Position numbers and translations under genes: made by a program. A stretch of 64,000 bases of DNA, from the NCBI GenBank assembly GCA_019635755.1, contig JAHBYW010000003.1, positions 372,001-436,000 of the forward strand. Direction: 5' to 3'. The DNA is from Rhizobiaceae bacterium (GTDB taxonomy: Bacteria > Pseudomonadota > Alphaproteobacteria > Rhizobiales > Rhizobiaceae). The stretch's first letter is position 1; the number at the start of each line of letters is the position of its first letter. Of the stretch, positions 1 through 7,613 are shown one piece after another. The notes below the pieces were generated by a model, which ran no database searches, was not told the DNA's origin, and saw nothing but the letters and a program-made list of their open reading frames with translations.

Positions 1-1862
1 TGTCGGAACTCGACAGACTGGCGGAGACCAGTGCCAAGGGCGATCTGGTCGTCTTCTACTTCTCCGGCCACGGCACGCAGCAGCCCGACCTGAACGGCGA
101 CGAAGGCGGCAGCCCCGACGAGGTGTTCCTGCCCTACGACGTCGGCAAGTACGAGGACGGCTCGATCAAGAACGCACTGGTCGACGACGATCTGGACGAG
201 CGCATCCGCAAGATCCTGGCCAAGGGCGTCGACTTCTTCGGCATCATCGACGCCTGCCACTCCGGTACCGGCTTCCGCGCCTTCGACGAGGACGAATCGC
301 GGGCCAAGCAGGTGGACCCGGCCGAGTTGGGTGTTCCCGCGTTCGCCGAAGCGGAGAACCGCGCAGCCTTCGCGGCGGTCGATGCCGCACCCGGCGAAGG
401 TGCCGGCCGCGCCGCCTTCTTCTATGCCGCGCAAGAGGTGGAAGTCGCCCGCGAGGTGAAGCCGAAGAATTCCGAGACCGGCGAGTTCTTCAGCGTCTTC
501 ACCTACAACATCATCAAGCGGATCAACCAGACGCCCAACCTGACCTACCGGACGCTGCACCAGGCGGTGGTGGACGACATCAAGCGCGGCAATCTCGGCG
601 CCTCGCAGACGCCGCAGCTCGAGGGCGAATTGCTGGACGAACCGTTCCTGCGCCTGTCGGGCGTCGGCGAACGCCGGCAGTGGCCGGTGGTGCTGAGCAA
701 GCTGCAGGCGGGTGAACTCGCCGGAGTCACGACCGGCACGATCCTCGCCCTCTACAACGATCCCGCCGATCCAGACGAGGAGGCGGTCGCCCACGCGGTG
801 GTCACGGCGGCCGGCGCAACCAAGAGCCTGGTCGAGCAGGTGGCGTATCCGTGCACGGAGTTCGACGCCGACGGCAATTGCATGACGCCGGTGGATGCGA
901 CCGTGTTCAAGAAGGGCCGGTTCGGCCGCGTGGTGGAACCCGGCGTCGACTTCTCGCTGGTTCTGTCTGAACCCGTGCGTGTCGATCCGAACGACGGTTA
1001 CGACTATGCGCTGGCGACAGCCGCGCTGCGCGACGCCGTCGGCTCCGACGCGCTGTCGAAACGCGTGTCGCTGCGCTCCAGCGGTTACGACCTGGCGGTC
1101 GGGCTGGTCGACGGCAAACTGGCCTTCGCGCCTTCGGCCGGGTTGATCGACGCGCGGGGCCCCAACTCCTCGCCACGCCTGACGCTGCCCGACAATCCCG
1201 ACGCCGCGGCCGCCACGGTAGCTTCCGCGATCACCCGCATGGCCAAGGTCCTGGCGCTGCAGCGCATCGGCGGCGCGAAGGAAGGGGAGGCGGTCGGGCT
1301 GCAGCCGACGCTGATGATCGAGCGCGCCAAGGTCGGGACAATCGTCGACGGCGAGTGTTCCCAGGACCGTTCCGGGAGCTACGACGCCGCCGTGCCGGCG
1401 GGCGACGCGCCGGTCTACGCCCCCTGCGACATCCTCTCGGTCGCCATGGCCAACACCGGCAAGCGGGCACTCGACGTGACCGTGCTGCTGGTCGAATCCA
1501 ACTTCGCCATGAGCCTGGCATGGCCGCTCGACGGCTCCGCCAACCGCATCTATGCCGGCGAGAAGATCATCGCCGACCTGCTGCAGATGGGCCCTGAGGG
1601 GCAGTCCAATTCCGAGGAGCGGCTGGTCTTCCTTACCGTCCCTGGCGTGGCCCGGACCACGACCATCTTCGACAATCTCGAGCAGGAAGGCCTGCGCGCC
1701 GGTCCGACGGACGAGGATCCGGCCGTCGCCGCCGCCCGCCAGGCCCTCGATGTCGGGCTGAACGAAATGTCGCGCTCGACCACCACCGGAACGGCTTCCG
1801 TTGAGGAAGAAATGTCCGTGGACGTCAGGCCGTTCTTTATGGGACAAGGGAGTGGGCGATGA
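1..1862 (+). CDS. Caspase-like (peptidase C14 / metacaspase) protein, 5' truncated by the window edge
   Basis: The reading frame is open from base 3, so the gene starts upstream; 619 residues are visible. The caspase dyad is present: His23 (window numbering) in a YFSGHGTQ block and Cys85 in an IIDACHSG block, each after the expected hydrophobic strand. The p20-like part covers about the first 200 residues. The remaining 400 are not classical caspase; residues about 470-560 (NTG, LDVTVLLV, AMSLAWPLDG, YAGEKI) resemble the DUF4384-type C-terminal domain often attached to bacterial caspase homologues. The family cleaves after basic or acidic residues, but specificity cannot be read here. A small secreted protein gene follows after 166 bp on the same strand. 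Whether the missing N-terminus carries a signal peptide is unknown. Family call is firm, substrate unknown. Confidence 0.88.
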   Translation, partial: SELDRLAETSAKGDLVVFYFSGHGTQQPDLNGDEGGSPDEVFLPYDVGKYEDGSIKNALVDDDLDERIRKILAKGVDFFGIIDACHSGTGFRAFDEDESRAKQVDPAELGVPAFAEAENRAAFAAVDAAPGEGAGRAAFFYAAQEVEVAREVKPKNSETGEFFSVFTYNIIKRINQTPNLTYRTLHQAVVDDIKRGNLGASQTPQLEGELLDEPFLRLSGVGERRQWPVVLSKLQAGELAGVTTGTILALYNDPADPDEEAVAHAVVTAAGATKSLVEQVAYPCTEFDADGNCMTPVDATVFKKGRFGRVVEPGVDFSLVLSEPVRVDPNDGYDYALATAALRDAVGSDALSKRVSLRSSGYDLAVGLVDGKLAFAPSAGLIDARGPNSSPRLTLPDNPDAAAATVASAITRMAKVLALQRIGGAKEGEAVGLQPTLMIERAKVGTIVDGECSQDRSGSYDAAVPAGDAPVYAPCDILSVAMANTGKRALDVTVLLVESNFAMSLAWPLDGSANRIYAGEKIIADLLQMGPEGQSNSEERLVFLTVPGVARTTTIFDNLEQEGLRAGPTDEDPAVAAARQALDVGLNEMSRSTTTGTASVEEEMSVDVRPFFMGQGSGR

Positions 1863-2028
1863 GGGCGCGCCATTCCGCACCGATCGGGTCCGGCAGAGCC
1901 GGCGCCCTCATTGATCCAAAGACCTTGCCGGTTGTGAAGGGCGGCCGGCATGGGATGCGGAGAGCCGGGAGGAGCACTGTGCTGCTTGCGGCAGAGACTG
2001 GAACCGTCACAACAGAGGACTCTGAACC

Positions 2029-2472
2029 ATGAAGAAGATACTCATCGCGGCGATGTTCGCCGCGGCCAGCCTGACCGCCGGCGCCTCGATCGCGCAGGAC
2101 GGCGCCAAGGCGTCGACCGGCCAGCAGGCCGAAGGCCGCATCATCCTGGAGACCGCGCGCAACCTGATCGCCTTTGGCGAGGCGAAGGGTGACGCGCTCG
2201 CCCTGGTCACGGCTGCCAAGCTGATGACCAGCGTCGAGGCGCGCGTTCTGGCCGACGGCACGACCGGCGAGGGCGGCCCGGACAAGGCACAGGACTTCGA
2301 CATCGAAGGCGTGCTGAAGAAGGCCGAGGAACTCTCGGGCGGCGACGAGCTGATCGCCAAGGTCGCCGCCGACGTCCGCACCGCCGCCGAGGCCAACTCG
2401 AAGGCCGTCTGCTGGTGGGAGCTGGAGTGCTACTGGAACGGCTACTGCGAGTACGTCCTGTACTGCTGGTAA
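2029..2472 (+). CDS. Small secreted protein with a C-terminal Cys/aromatic hexad repeat
   Basis: A 147-residue protein starting at ATG 2029, after a purine-rich CAGAGGA. Residues 1-23 form a clear signal peptide with an ASIAQ cleavage region. Residues 24-120 are mostly helical, rich in Ala, Glu and Lys, and cysteine-free. The last 20 residues are strikingly different: Cys128, Cys134, Cys140 and Cys146 are spaced C-x5-C-x5-C-x5-C, each followed by aromatic or acidic residues (W, Y, E, W), and Trp147 is last. I do not recognise the family. It lies directly downstream of the caspase-like gene and is closed by a strong terminator, so the two may be co-transcribed. Possibilities are an envelope protein with ordered disulfides, a metal or heme ligand tail, or a peptide processed from its C-terminus. 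Only the signal peptide and the cysteine pattern are seen. Confidence 0.8.
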   Translation: MKKILIAAMFAAASLTAGASIAQDGAKASTGQQAEGRIILETARNLIAFGEAKGDALALVTAAKLMTSVEARVLADGTTGEGGPDKAQDFDIEGVLKKAEELSGGDELIAKVAADVRTAAEANSKAVCWWELECYWNGYCEYVLYCW

Positions 2473-2498
2473 GCGTTTCGCAGCATCTGCACGAGAAG

Positions 2499-2528
2499 CC
2501 CCGCGGCATCGCCGCGGGGTTTTCTTTT
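2499..2528 (+). terminator. Rho-independent terminator
   Basis: Perfect 9-bp stem CCCCGCGGC / GCCGCGGGG with a 3-nt loop (ATC), followed by TTTTCTTTTT. It sits 27 bp after the stop codon of the Cys-hexad protein and ends the caspase-side transcript. Confidence 0.92.
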
Positions 2529-2624
2529 TGCGGTCGAGGCTGGCCCATTCGCCGCCTGGCCCGCGCCGTTTCGCGGGACGCGGCGATGGTCTAGGATCGG
2601 CGCGCGGGGAGACGACGCAGGGCC

Positions 2625-3932
2625 ATGACCAAGACCGATATCGCCAAACGGGTCTACGACCACACCTGGAAGCTCGATCCGATCGTACGCAGCCTGCTGG
2701 ACACGGATTTCTACAAGCTCCTGATGCTGCAGATGATCTGGGGTCTCTATCCCAAGGTCGATGCGACGTTCTCCCTGATCAACCGGTCGACCAAGGTGAA
2801 GCTCGCCGACGAGATCGACGAGCAGGAACTGCGGGCGCAGCTCGACCATGCGCGGACCCTTCGCTTCACCAAGAAGGAGATGATCTGGCTGGCGGGCAAC
2901 AGCTTTTACGGCCGCAAGCAGATCTTCGAACCGGAGTTCCTCGCGTGGCTGGCCGACTTCCGGCTGCCGGGCTACGAGCTCAGGAAGACGAGGGACGGGC
3001 AGTACGAACTCGAGTTCCCGGGGCCGTGGATGTATACGACGCTGTGGGAAATCCCGGCGCTCTCCATCATCAACGAGCTGCGCTCGCGCGCTGCGATGCG
3101 CGACTACGGCCCGTTCACGCTCGACGTTCTCTACGCGCGCGCCAAGGCCAAGATGTGGGCGAAGACCGAGCGGCTGCGCGCCCTGCCCGACATCCGCATC
3201 TCGGACTTCGGCACGCGCCGGCGGCATTCCTTCCTGTGGCAGCGCTGGTGCGTGGAAGCACTGAAGGAAGGCATCGGCCAGGCCTTCACGGGCACCAGCA
3301 ACGTCAAGCTCGCGATGGACAACGACCTCGAAGCGCTTGGCACCAATGCGCATGAGCTGCCGATGGTGCTGGCGGCGCTGACGAAGACCGACCAGGAACT
3401 GCGCGCCTCACCCTACAAGGTGCTGCAGGACTGGCAGCGCTACTACGGCGGCAACCTCCTGATCGTCCTGCCCGACGCGTTCGGGACGGCCGCGTTCCTG
3501 CGCGACGCGCCTGACTGGGTCGCCGAATGGACCGGCTTCCGGCCCGACAGCGCCCCGCCGATCGAGGCCGGCGAGCGGATCATCAACTGGTGGAGGAAGA
3601 AGGGCGTCGACCCGCGGAACAAACTGCTGATCTTCTCGGACGGGCTCGACCTCGACACGATCGAGCAGACCTACCGCCATTTCCGCGGTAAGGTCCGCAT
3701 GACCTTCGGCTGGGGCACCAACCTCACCAACGATTTCGAGGACTGCGCACCCGACTACAATCCGGGCCTGGAGGCGATCTCGCTGGTCTGCAAGGTCACG
3801 GAGGCCGACGGCCGGCCGGCGGTGAAGCTGTCCGACAATCCCGCCAAGGCGACCGGCGACCGCAAGGAGATCGAGCGCTATATCGAGGTGTTCGGCAACG
3901 AGGCGCGCGCCGAGCACGCGGTGTATGTGTAG
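2625..3932 (+). CDS. pncB: Nicotinate phosphoribosyltransferase
   Basis: Converts nicotinate and PRPP to nicotinate mononucleotide in the Preiss-Handler NAD salvage route, with ATP hydrolysis. The 435-residue length is normal for the bacterial PncB family. Diagnostic stretches are [14 protein letters not shown] near residue 24, the [12 protein letters not shown] block near residue 190 that carries the family's phosphorylated histidine region, TSNVKLA with the amino-terminal phosphate-binding context, and a C-terminal [10 protein letters not shown] block. The start ATG follows a GGGGAGACGACG leader. It stands alone after a terminator and before a repeat region. A nicotinamidase gene and a nicotinate-type hydroxylase operon lie 10 kb downstream, so nicotinate is a recurring substrate in this window. 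Confidence 0.96.
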   Translation: MTKTDIAKRVYDHTWKLDPIVRSLLDTDFYKLLMLQMIWGLYPKVDATFSLINRSTKVKLADEIDEQELRAQLDHARTLRFTKKEMIWLAGNSFYGRKQIFEPEFLAWLADFRLPGYELRKTRDGQYELEFPGPWMYTTLWEIPALSIINELRSRAAMRDYGPFTLDVLYARAKAKMWAKTERLRALPDIRISDFGTRRRHSFLWQRWCVEALKEGIGQAFTGTSNVKLAMDNDLEALGTNAHELPMVLAALTKTDQELRASPYKVLQDWQRYYGGNLLIVLPDAFGTAAFLRDAPDWVAEWTGFRPDSAPPIEAGERIINWWRKKGVDPRNKLLIFSDGLDLDTIEQTYRHFRGKVRMTFGWGTNLTNDFEDCAPDYNPGLEAISLVCKVTEADGRPAVKLSDNPAKATGDRKEIERYIEVFGNEARAEHAVYV

Positions 3933-3942
3933 CGGCAGAGAT

Positions 3943-4093
3943 CCCTCCCCCTTGAGGGGAGGGTGGCGCGAAGCGGCGAAGCCACTGGAGCGCCGGGAGG
4001 GGTACGTGCGGGAGCGCGCCCACCTCACCTTTCTCTGCGGCAAGAGGGCGTGCGCTTCCTTCAGAACCCCACCCGACCAGCCTTCGGCTGGTC
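3943..4093. repeat. Palindromic intergenic repeat region after pncB
   Basis: Contains an 8-bp stem CCCTCCCC / GGGGAGGG with loop CTTGA (3943-3963), and a second hairpin GACCAGCC / GGCTGGTC with a 3-nt loop (4075-4093). The intervening sequence carries GGGAGGGG and CGAAGCGGCGAAGCC motifs. Similar CCCTCCCC-rich palindromes occur at 25431-25606, 41221-41276 and 48955-49032, so this appears to be a dispersed chromosomal repeat. The open frame running through it is not good evidence for coding. Confidence 0.6.
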
Positions 4094-4131
4094 ACCCTTC
4101 TCACAAGAGGGAGGGAACCCGCGCCATTTCC

Positions 4132-5520
4132 TTGGCTGTTCTCGCGTCGACCCTTCTGTCTCCATCCGTCGCCCTCGCCCATGCCTCCGACCGTGGCTTC
4201 GTGCTTCTGCTGCCCACGGGCTACTACCTCACCGGCGGTGCGCTCGCCGTCGCCGCCAGCTTCGCCGCGCTGACGCTTATCCCGCCGGGCGTGCTGCAGC
4301 GCGTCTCGGCGTCCCGGTTTCCGCTGTTCGCCGTGGACGACAGGCTCCGCCTCGCCAGCAGCCTCGCGGCATTCCTCGGGCTTGGGGTCCTTGTCGCGGC
4401 GGGGTTCGCGGGCAGCCGCGACCCGCTCTCCAACCCACTGCCACTCACGGTCTGGACGCTCCTCTGGATCGGGCTGACGCTCGTCCAGGGGCTGCTCGGC
4501 GATGTCTGGCGTTGGATCAACCCCTGGTATGCGCCCGTGCGGCTCGTCGCCGCGCTGGCTCGCCGCGCGCGTTTCGCCGAGCTTCCTCCGACAGCCGGCT
4601 GGTGGCCGGCCGTCGTCCTCTTCCTCGCATTCGCCTGGTTCGAGCTGATCTACCCTGCCCCCGACGATCCGTGGCGGCTCGCCGCCGCTGTGTCCGGCTA
4701 CTTTGCGCTCAACCTGGTGCTGGCCGTGGTGTTCGGCGCTGATGTCTGGCTGCGGCGTGGCGAGTGTCTCTCCGCCTTCTTCGGCATGGTGGCCCGTTTC
4801 GGCATCGTCGAAGGCCGCGCCGACGGAGACGGCCGCCGCCGCCTCGCACTGCGTTGGCCCGGTGCGGGGCTCGGCGCCACAGAGCCGCTGCCGACCAGCG
4901 GCGTGCTGTTCATCCTGCTGGTTCTCGGCTCGGTCTCTTTCGATGGCCTGTCGCGCACCTTCGCCTGGCTCGGCGCCAACGGCGTCAACCCGCTGGAGTT
5001 TCCCGGACGCACGGCGATGATGGGGATGAACACCGCCGGTCTCGTCGCGTTGCCGCTGCTTCTCGCGGCGGTGTTCTACCTCGCCGTCTGGATGGGCGAG
5101 AGGTTGGCCGGCGGCCGGGACGCGCCCGCCGCTGCGGCTCACCTCGTCTGGTCGATCGTGCCGATCGCGCTTGCCTATCATATGGCGCACTACCTGACGG
5201 CACTGACCGTCAACGGCCAGTACGCCCTGGTCGCGCTCTCGGACCCGTTCGCGCTTGGGTGGAACCTCTTCGGCACCGCCGACAACCAGGTCAGCGCCGG
5301 CATCGTCTCGGGCTCGGGGCCGGCCTGGCTGCTGTGGAACCTGCAGGCGGCGGCGATCGTCGGCGGCCATATCCTGGCCGTGCTCGTCGCGCACCTGATC
5401 GCCGGCCGTCGCTACCCCACGGACACCGCGGCGACGCTGTCGCAGCTTCCGCTGGCGCTGCTGATGGTCGGCTACACTGTCTTCGGCCTCTGGCTTCTGT
5501 CGACGCCGACCGCCGCGTGA
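4132..5520 (+). CDS. Polytopic membrane protein of unknown function
   Basis: A protein of about 460 residues with roughly 10 hydrophobic segments. The frame is open back to ATG 3925 inside pncB, but the first 69 codons read through the palindromic repeat and look non-coding. I place the start at TTG 4132, 18 nt after a GAGGGAGGGAA stretch, because it opens a signal-peptide-like segment ending in ALAHA. The start is uncertain. Conserved-looking features are an ASDRGFVLLLPTGYY block at the new N-terminus, DVWRWINPWYAP near residue 125, NGVNPLEFPGR near residue 290, and histidines inside late membrane segments (YHMAHYL, GGHILAVLVAH), which could bind a metal or heme. I have only a weak memory that relatives carry an unrelated enzyme label ('fenitrothion hydrolase') in databases, which nothing here supports. 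Function unknown. Confidence 0.72.
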   Translation: MAVLASTLLSPSVALAHASDRGFVLLLPTGYYLTGGALAVAASFAALTLIPPGVLQRVSASRFPLFAVDDRLRLASSLAAFLGLGVLVAAGFAGSRDPLSNPLPLTVWTLLWIGLTLVQGLLGDVWRWINPWYAPVRLVAALARRARFAELPPTAGWWPAVVLFLAFAWFELIYPAPDDPWRLAAAVSGYFALNLVLAVVFGADVWLRRGECLSAFFGMVARFGIVEGRADGDGRRRLALRWPGAGLGATEPLPTSGVLFILLVLGSVSFDGLSRTFAWLGANGVNPLEFPGRTAMMGMNTAGLVALPLLLAAVFYLAVWMGERLAGGRDAPAAAAHLVWSIVPIALAYHMAHYLTALTVNGQYALVALSDPFALGWNLFGTADNQVSAGIVSGSGPAWLLWNLQAAAIVGGHILAVLVAHLIAGRRYPTDTAATLSQLPLALLMVGYTVFGLWLLSTPTAA

Positions 5521-5577
5521 CGCCGCGGCGACCTCGCTCCGGCATTTCTGTTGCCACTCCGGGTCTTTGATGATTTA

Positions 5578-5591
5578 GTTTGTACACAAGC
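5578..5591. promoter_or_regulatory. Candidate operator upstream of the Liv-type binding protein
   Basis: GTTTGTACACAAGC contains the inverted repeat TTGT-N2-ACAA with matching outer G and C. This is the general layout of FadR-subfamily GntR sites (TnGTnnACnA). It lies 77 bp before ATG 5668. No such regulator is encoded beside it, and short AT-rich palindromes occur by chance, so this is only a candidate. Confidence 0.3.
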
Positions 5592-5667
5592 GATTTTCGC
5601 CGCCGCCCAAGGCAGGCGGGACGGCGGTTTCCGAATGGTCGAATGACTGGAGAACAGGGGAACCGGC

Positions 5668-6972
5668 ATGACTGAGAAACGCGCTTCATCGAAAATCTTC
5701 GGCTCGAAATTCTCGCGCCGCACGGCGCTGAAAGGACTCGGCGCGACCGCCGCGCTGGGACTGGCGCCCGGCTATGTGCGCTACGTTCAGGCGCAGAGCT
5801 CCGCACCCATCAAGATCGGCTTTCAGTGCCACAGGACGGGCATCGGCGCCGCCTACGGCCGCTGGTACGAGAAAGTCTCCAACGCCGCCGTCAAGGCGAT
5901 CAACGACGCCGGCGGCGTCAACGGACGGCCGTTCGAACTGGTCATTGAGGACGATGGCACCGATCCCGGCCGCGGTGCCGAGGTCGTCGGCAAGTTCGCG
6001 ACGCAGCATGGTTGCGACGTTGCCTTCGGAACGCTGTTCAGCCACGTCGTCATCGGTTCGGCGCCGGCGGCGGGCGAGAACAAGATCCCCTATTTCGTCG
6101 TCAGCGAAGGCCACCACGTCGCCTCGACGACGCTCAACCGCTACGTCTTCCAGCCGGGCATTACCGACGTGAAGAGCCAGATCCAGGCGATGGCGCCGTG
6201 GATCGCCGGCAATGTCGGCAAGAAGGTCACGCAGATCTTCCCCGACTTCGCCTTCGGCTACGACCATCGCGACTACCTGCCGCCGGCGCTGAAGGCTCAG
6301 GGCGCCGACGTGATCGCGCAGATCGCCATTCCGCCGACGGAGAGCTCGTTTACGAAATACTTCCCGCAAATCCCGGCGGACACCGAGGTGCTCTACCACG
6401 TGATGGTCGGCCCCGCCGTGCTGACCTTCGTGAAGGAGCTCGGCGAGTTCTACGGCTCGAACCGGCCGCAGCTCTTCGGCTTCATCGACAGCCTCGAAGC
6501 CGTCGACATCAACAGCCCGGGGCTGGAATTCCTCGACGGCTCGCATTTCTGGGAGGGCTCGCCGCGCTACGCACAGGCGGACGACAGCGACGCGCAGAAG
6601 GCCTATCGCGCCGCCGTGGGCATCGACGACAACGGCGCCGCCACCAACGATCCGAAAGACGTTTCGACGGCCGCGCACATGTTCGGCTGTTGGGAGACGC
6701 TCTACGTCATCAAGAAGGCGATGGAAGCCGCCGGTTACGCCAGAACCGCCGACCGGGCGAAGCTCGTCGAGGCGACCGAGGCCATGACCGAGTTCGCAGA
6801 GGGTCCGGAGCACCCTCAGGGGCCGAAGACGTTCAACGGCAAGATCCACCAGTGCTTCGGCATCCAGAACATCTCCAAGGTCGAGGGCGGCAAGCTGACC
6901 GTCGTCCACAAGACCAAGATCGAGGACGGGCTCTACGAACCCGAAGGCGACTACACGGCGCAAGCCCTGTGA
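5668..6972 (+). CDS. ABC transporter substrate-binding protein, branched-chain amino acid type (Peripla_BP_6)
   Basis: Periplasmic receptor of 434 residues for a Liv/urea/amide-type ABC importer. The N-terminus has a twin-arginine signal (S16-R17-R18-T-A-L-K, then GLGATAALGLAPG), so it is probably exported folded by Tat. The mature part opens with PIKIGFQCHRTGIGAAYGRW, the first strand of the type I periplasmic-binding fold, followed by NAAVKAINDAGGVNGRPFEL, the standard helix-turn of the family. An ENKIPYFVVSEG block contributes to the ligand cleft. It is separated from its permease genes (from 7614) by a toxin-antitoxin pair. Ligand is not readable. Nearby nicotinate-type catabolic genes suggest a heterocyclic acid or amide, but this is inference. 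Confidence 0.92.
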   Translation: MTEKRASSKIFGSKFSRRTALKGLGATAALGLAPGYVRYVQAQSSAPIKIGFQCHRTGIGAAYGRWYEKVSNAAVKAINDAGGVNGRPFELVIEDDGTDPGRGAEVVGKFATQHGCDVAFGTLFSHVVIGSAPAAGENKIPYFVVSEGHHVASTTLNRYVFQPGITDVKSQIQAMAPWIAGNVGKKVTQIFPDFAFGYDHRDYLPPALKAQGADVIAQIAIPPTESSFTKYFPQIPADTEVLYHVMVGPAVLTFVKELGEFYGSNRPQLFGFIDSLEAVDINSPGLEFLDGSHFWEGSPRYAQADDSDAQKAYRAAVGIDDNGAATNDPKDVSTAAHMFGCWETLYVIKKAMEAAGYARTADRAKLVEATEAMTEFAEGPEHPQGPKTFNGKIHQCFGIQNISKVEGGKLTVVHKTKIEDGLYEPEGDYTAQAL

Positions 6973-6993
6973 CGAGGCCGAATTGAAACCGAC

Positions 6994-7023
6994 GTACTGA
7001 CGCGGTATATACCGCGTCAGTAC
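6994..7023. promoter_or_regulatory. Perfect 30-bp palindrome, probable toxin-antitoxin operator
   Basis: The left arm GTACTGACGCGGTAT is followed without spacer by its exact reverse complement. The centre is at 7008/7009 and the site ends 18 bp before the antitoxin ATG (7042). Ribbon-helix-helix antitoxins bind such palindromes and repress their own operon, and the AT-rich TATATA centre could be part of the -10 region. It is the most perfect palindrome of this length that I noticed in the window. Confidence 0.85.
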
Positions 7024-7041
7024 TAAAGTCCGGAGGTTTCG

Positions 7042-7326
7042 ATGGCAAAAGAAGCCGTTTTCACCATGAAGCTGGAACCCGAGTTGCGCGACGCATTCAT
7101 GGCGGCCGCGAAGGCCGGCGACCGGCCAGCGTCGCAGATCGTACGCGAATTCATGCGCGACTACGTCCGGCAGGATCGGGAGTATGTGAAATTCCTGCAG
7201 AAGAAGGTCGAGGTTGCACAGCGCGAAATCGAGGCTGGCCTCGGCATCCCTGATGAAGACGTTGAAGCGGCATTTGCCGCCCGACGCCAGGCGATACTGG
7301 GAACGTCTCGAGAGGCTGCTGAGTGA
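7042..7326 (+). CDS. Type II antitoxin, ribbon-helix-helix (CopG/ParD-like)
   Basis: 94 residues, with a good ribosome site (CGGAGG) 5 nt before ATG 7042. Residues about 5-42 fit a ribbon-helix-helix DNA-binding unit: a short beta strand (AVFTMKL), helix ELRDAFMAAAKAG, turn DRPAS, and helix QIVREFMRDYV. The C-terminal half is a charged helix followed by a flexible tail, typical of the part that wraps the toxin. It overlaps the toxin gene by 4 nt (GTGA), the usual translational coupling. A perfect 30-bp palindrome just upstream is the expected autorepression site. The pair sits inside a Liv-type transporter operon. Confidence 0.85.
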   Translation: MAKEAVFTMKLEPELRDAFMAAAKAGDRPASQIVREFMRDYVRQDREYVKFLQKKVEVAQREIEAGLGIPDEDVEAAFAARRQAILGTSREAAE

Positions 7327-7613
7327 AGGTCATCTGGCAGCCTTCCGCAAGGAAAGATCGCGATCAGATATTCGGCTTCATTGAGCAGGACAATCCTGCG
7401 GCGGCAGTCAAAATGGACCTACTCTTTTCGCATGCAGCGAAAAGGCTCGCGCGGCTCCCGGAGATTGGGCGGCCAGGATCGATCGCAGGTACGCGCGAAT
7501 TGATACCGCACCGCCAGTATCGCCTCGTCTATCGGATCGTCGGAAGCGAGGTCCGCATTCTCTCACTCGTCCACACCGCCCGTCAGTGGCCACCTGTTGA
7601 AGAGGCCGACTGA
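7323..7613 (+). CDS. Type II toxin, RelE/ParE superfamily
   Basis: 96 residues from GTG 7323, overlapping the antitoxin stop. The family pattern is clear: an N-terminal strand with W-x-P-x-A-x-x-D, the helix pair DQIFGFIEQDNPAAA, a LPEIGRPG turn, GTRELIPHRQYRLVYRI, and a final strand EVRILSLVHTARQWP. The conserved basic residues of the sheet are present. RelE members cleave ribosome-bound mRNA and ParE members poison gyrase; sequence alone does not settle which, although the PxxGRPG...GTREL...YRLVYR layout is common in both. The stop codon TGA (7611-7613) is immediately followed by the ATG of the permease gene, so the pair is joined to the transporter operon without a gap. Confidence 0.86.
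   Translation: MKVIWQPSARKDRDQIFGFIEQDNPAAAVKMDLLFSHAAKRLARLPEIGRPGSIAGTRELIPHRQYRLVYRIVGSEVRILSLVHTARQWPPVEEAD

Noticed and set aside
3925-4131. Upstream extension of the membrane protein gene into pncB
   Set aside because: The extension is encoded by palindromic repeat DNA, overlaps pncB and has no ribosome site.
3796-5394. Long antisense open frame (532 codons) opposite pncB and the membrane protein
   Set aside because: It is rich in Arg, Gly and Pro, has no recognisable domain and mirrors a well-supported gene; typical shadow of high-GC codon use.
5686-6963. Antisense open frame of 425 codons opposite the Liv-type binding protein
   Set aside because: The sense strand encodes a clear Tat-exported binding protein; the antisense product is low-complexity Arg/Val/Asp sequence.
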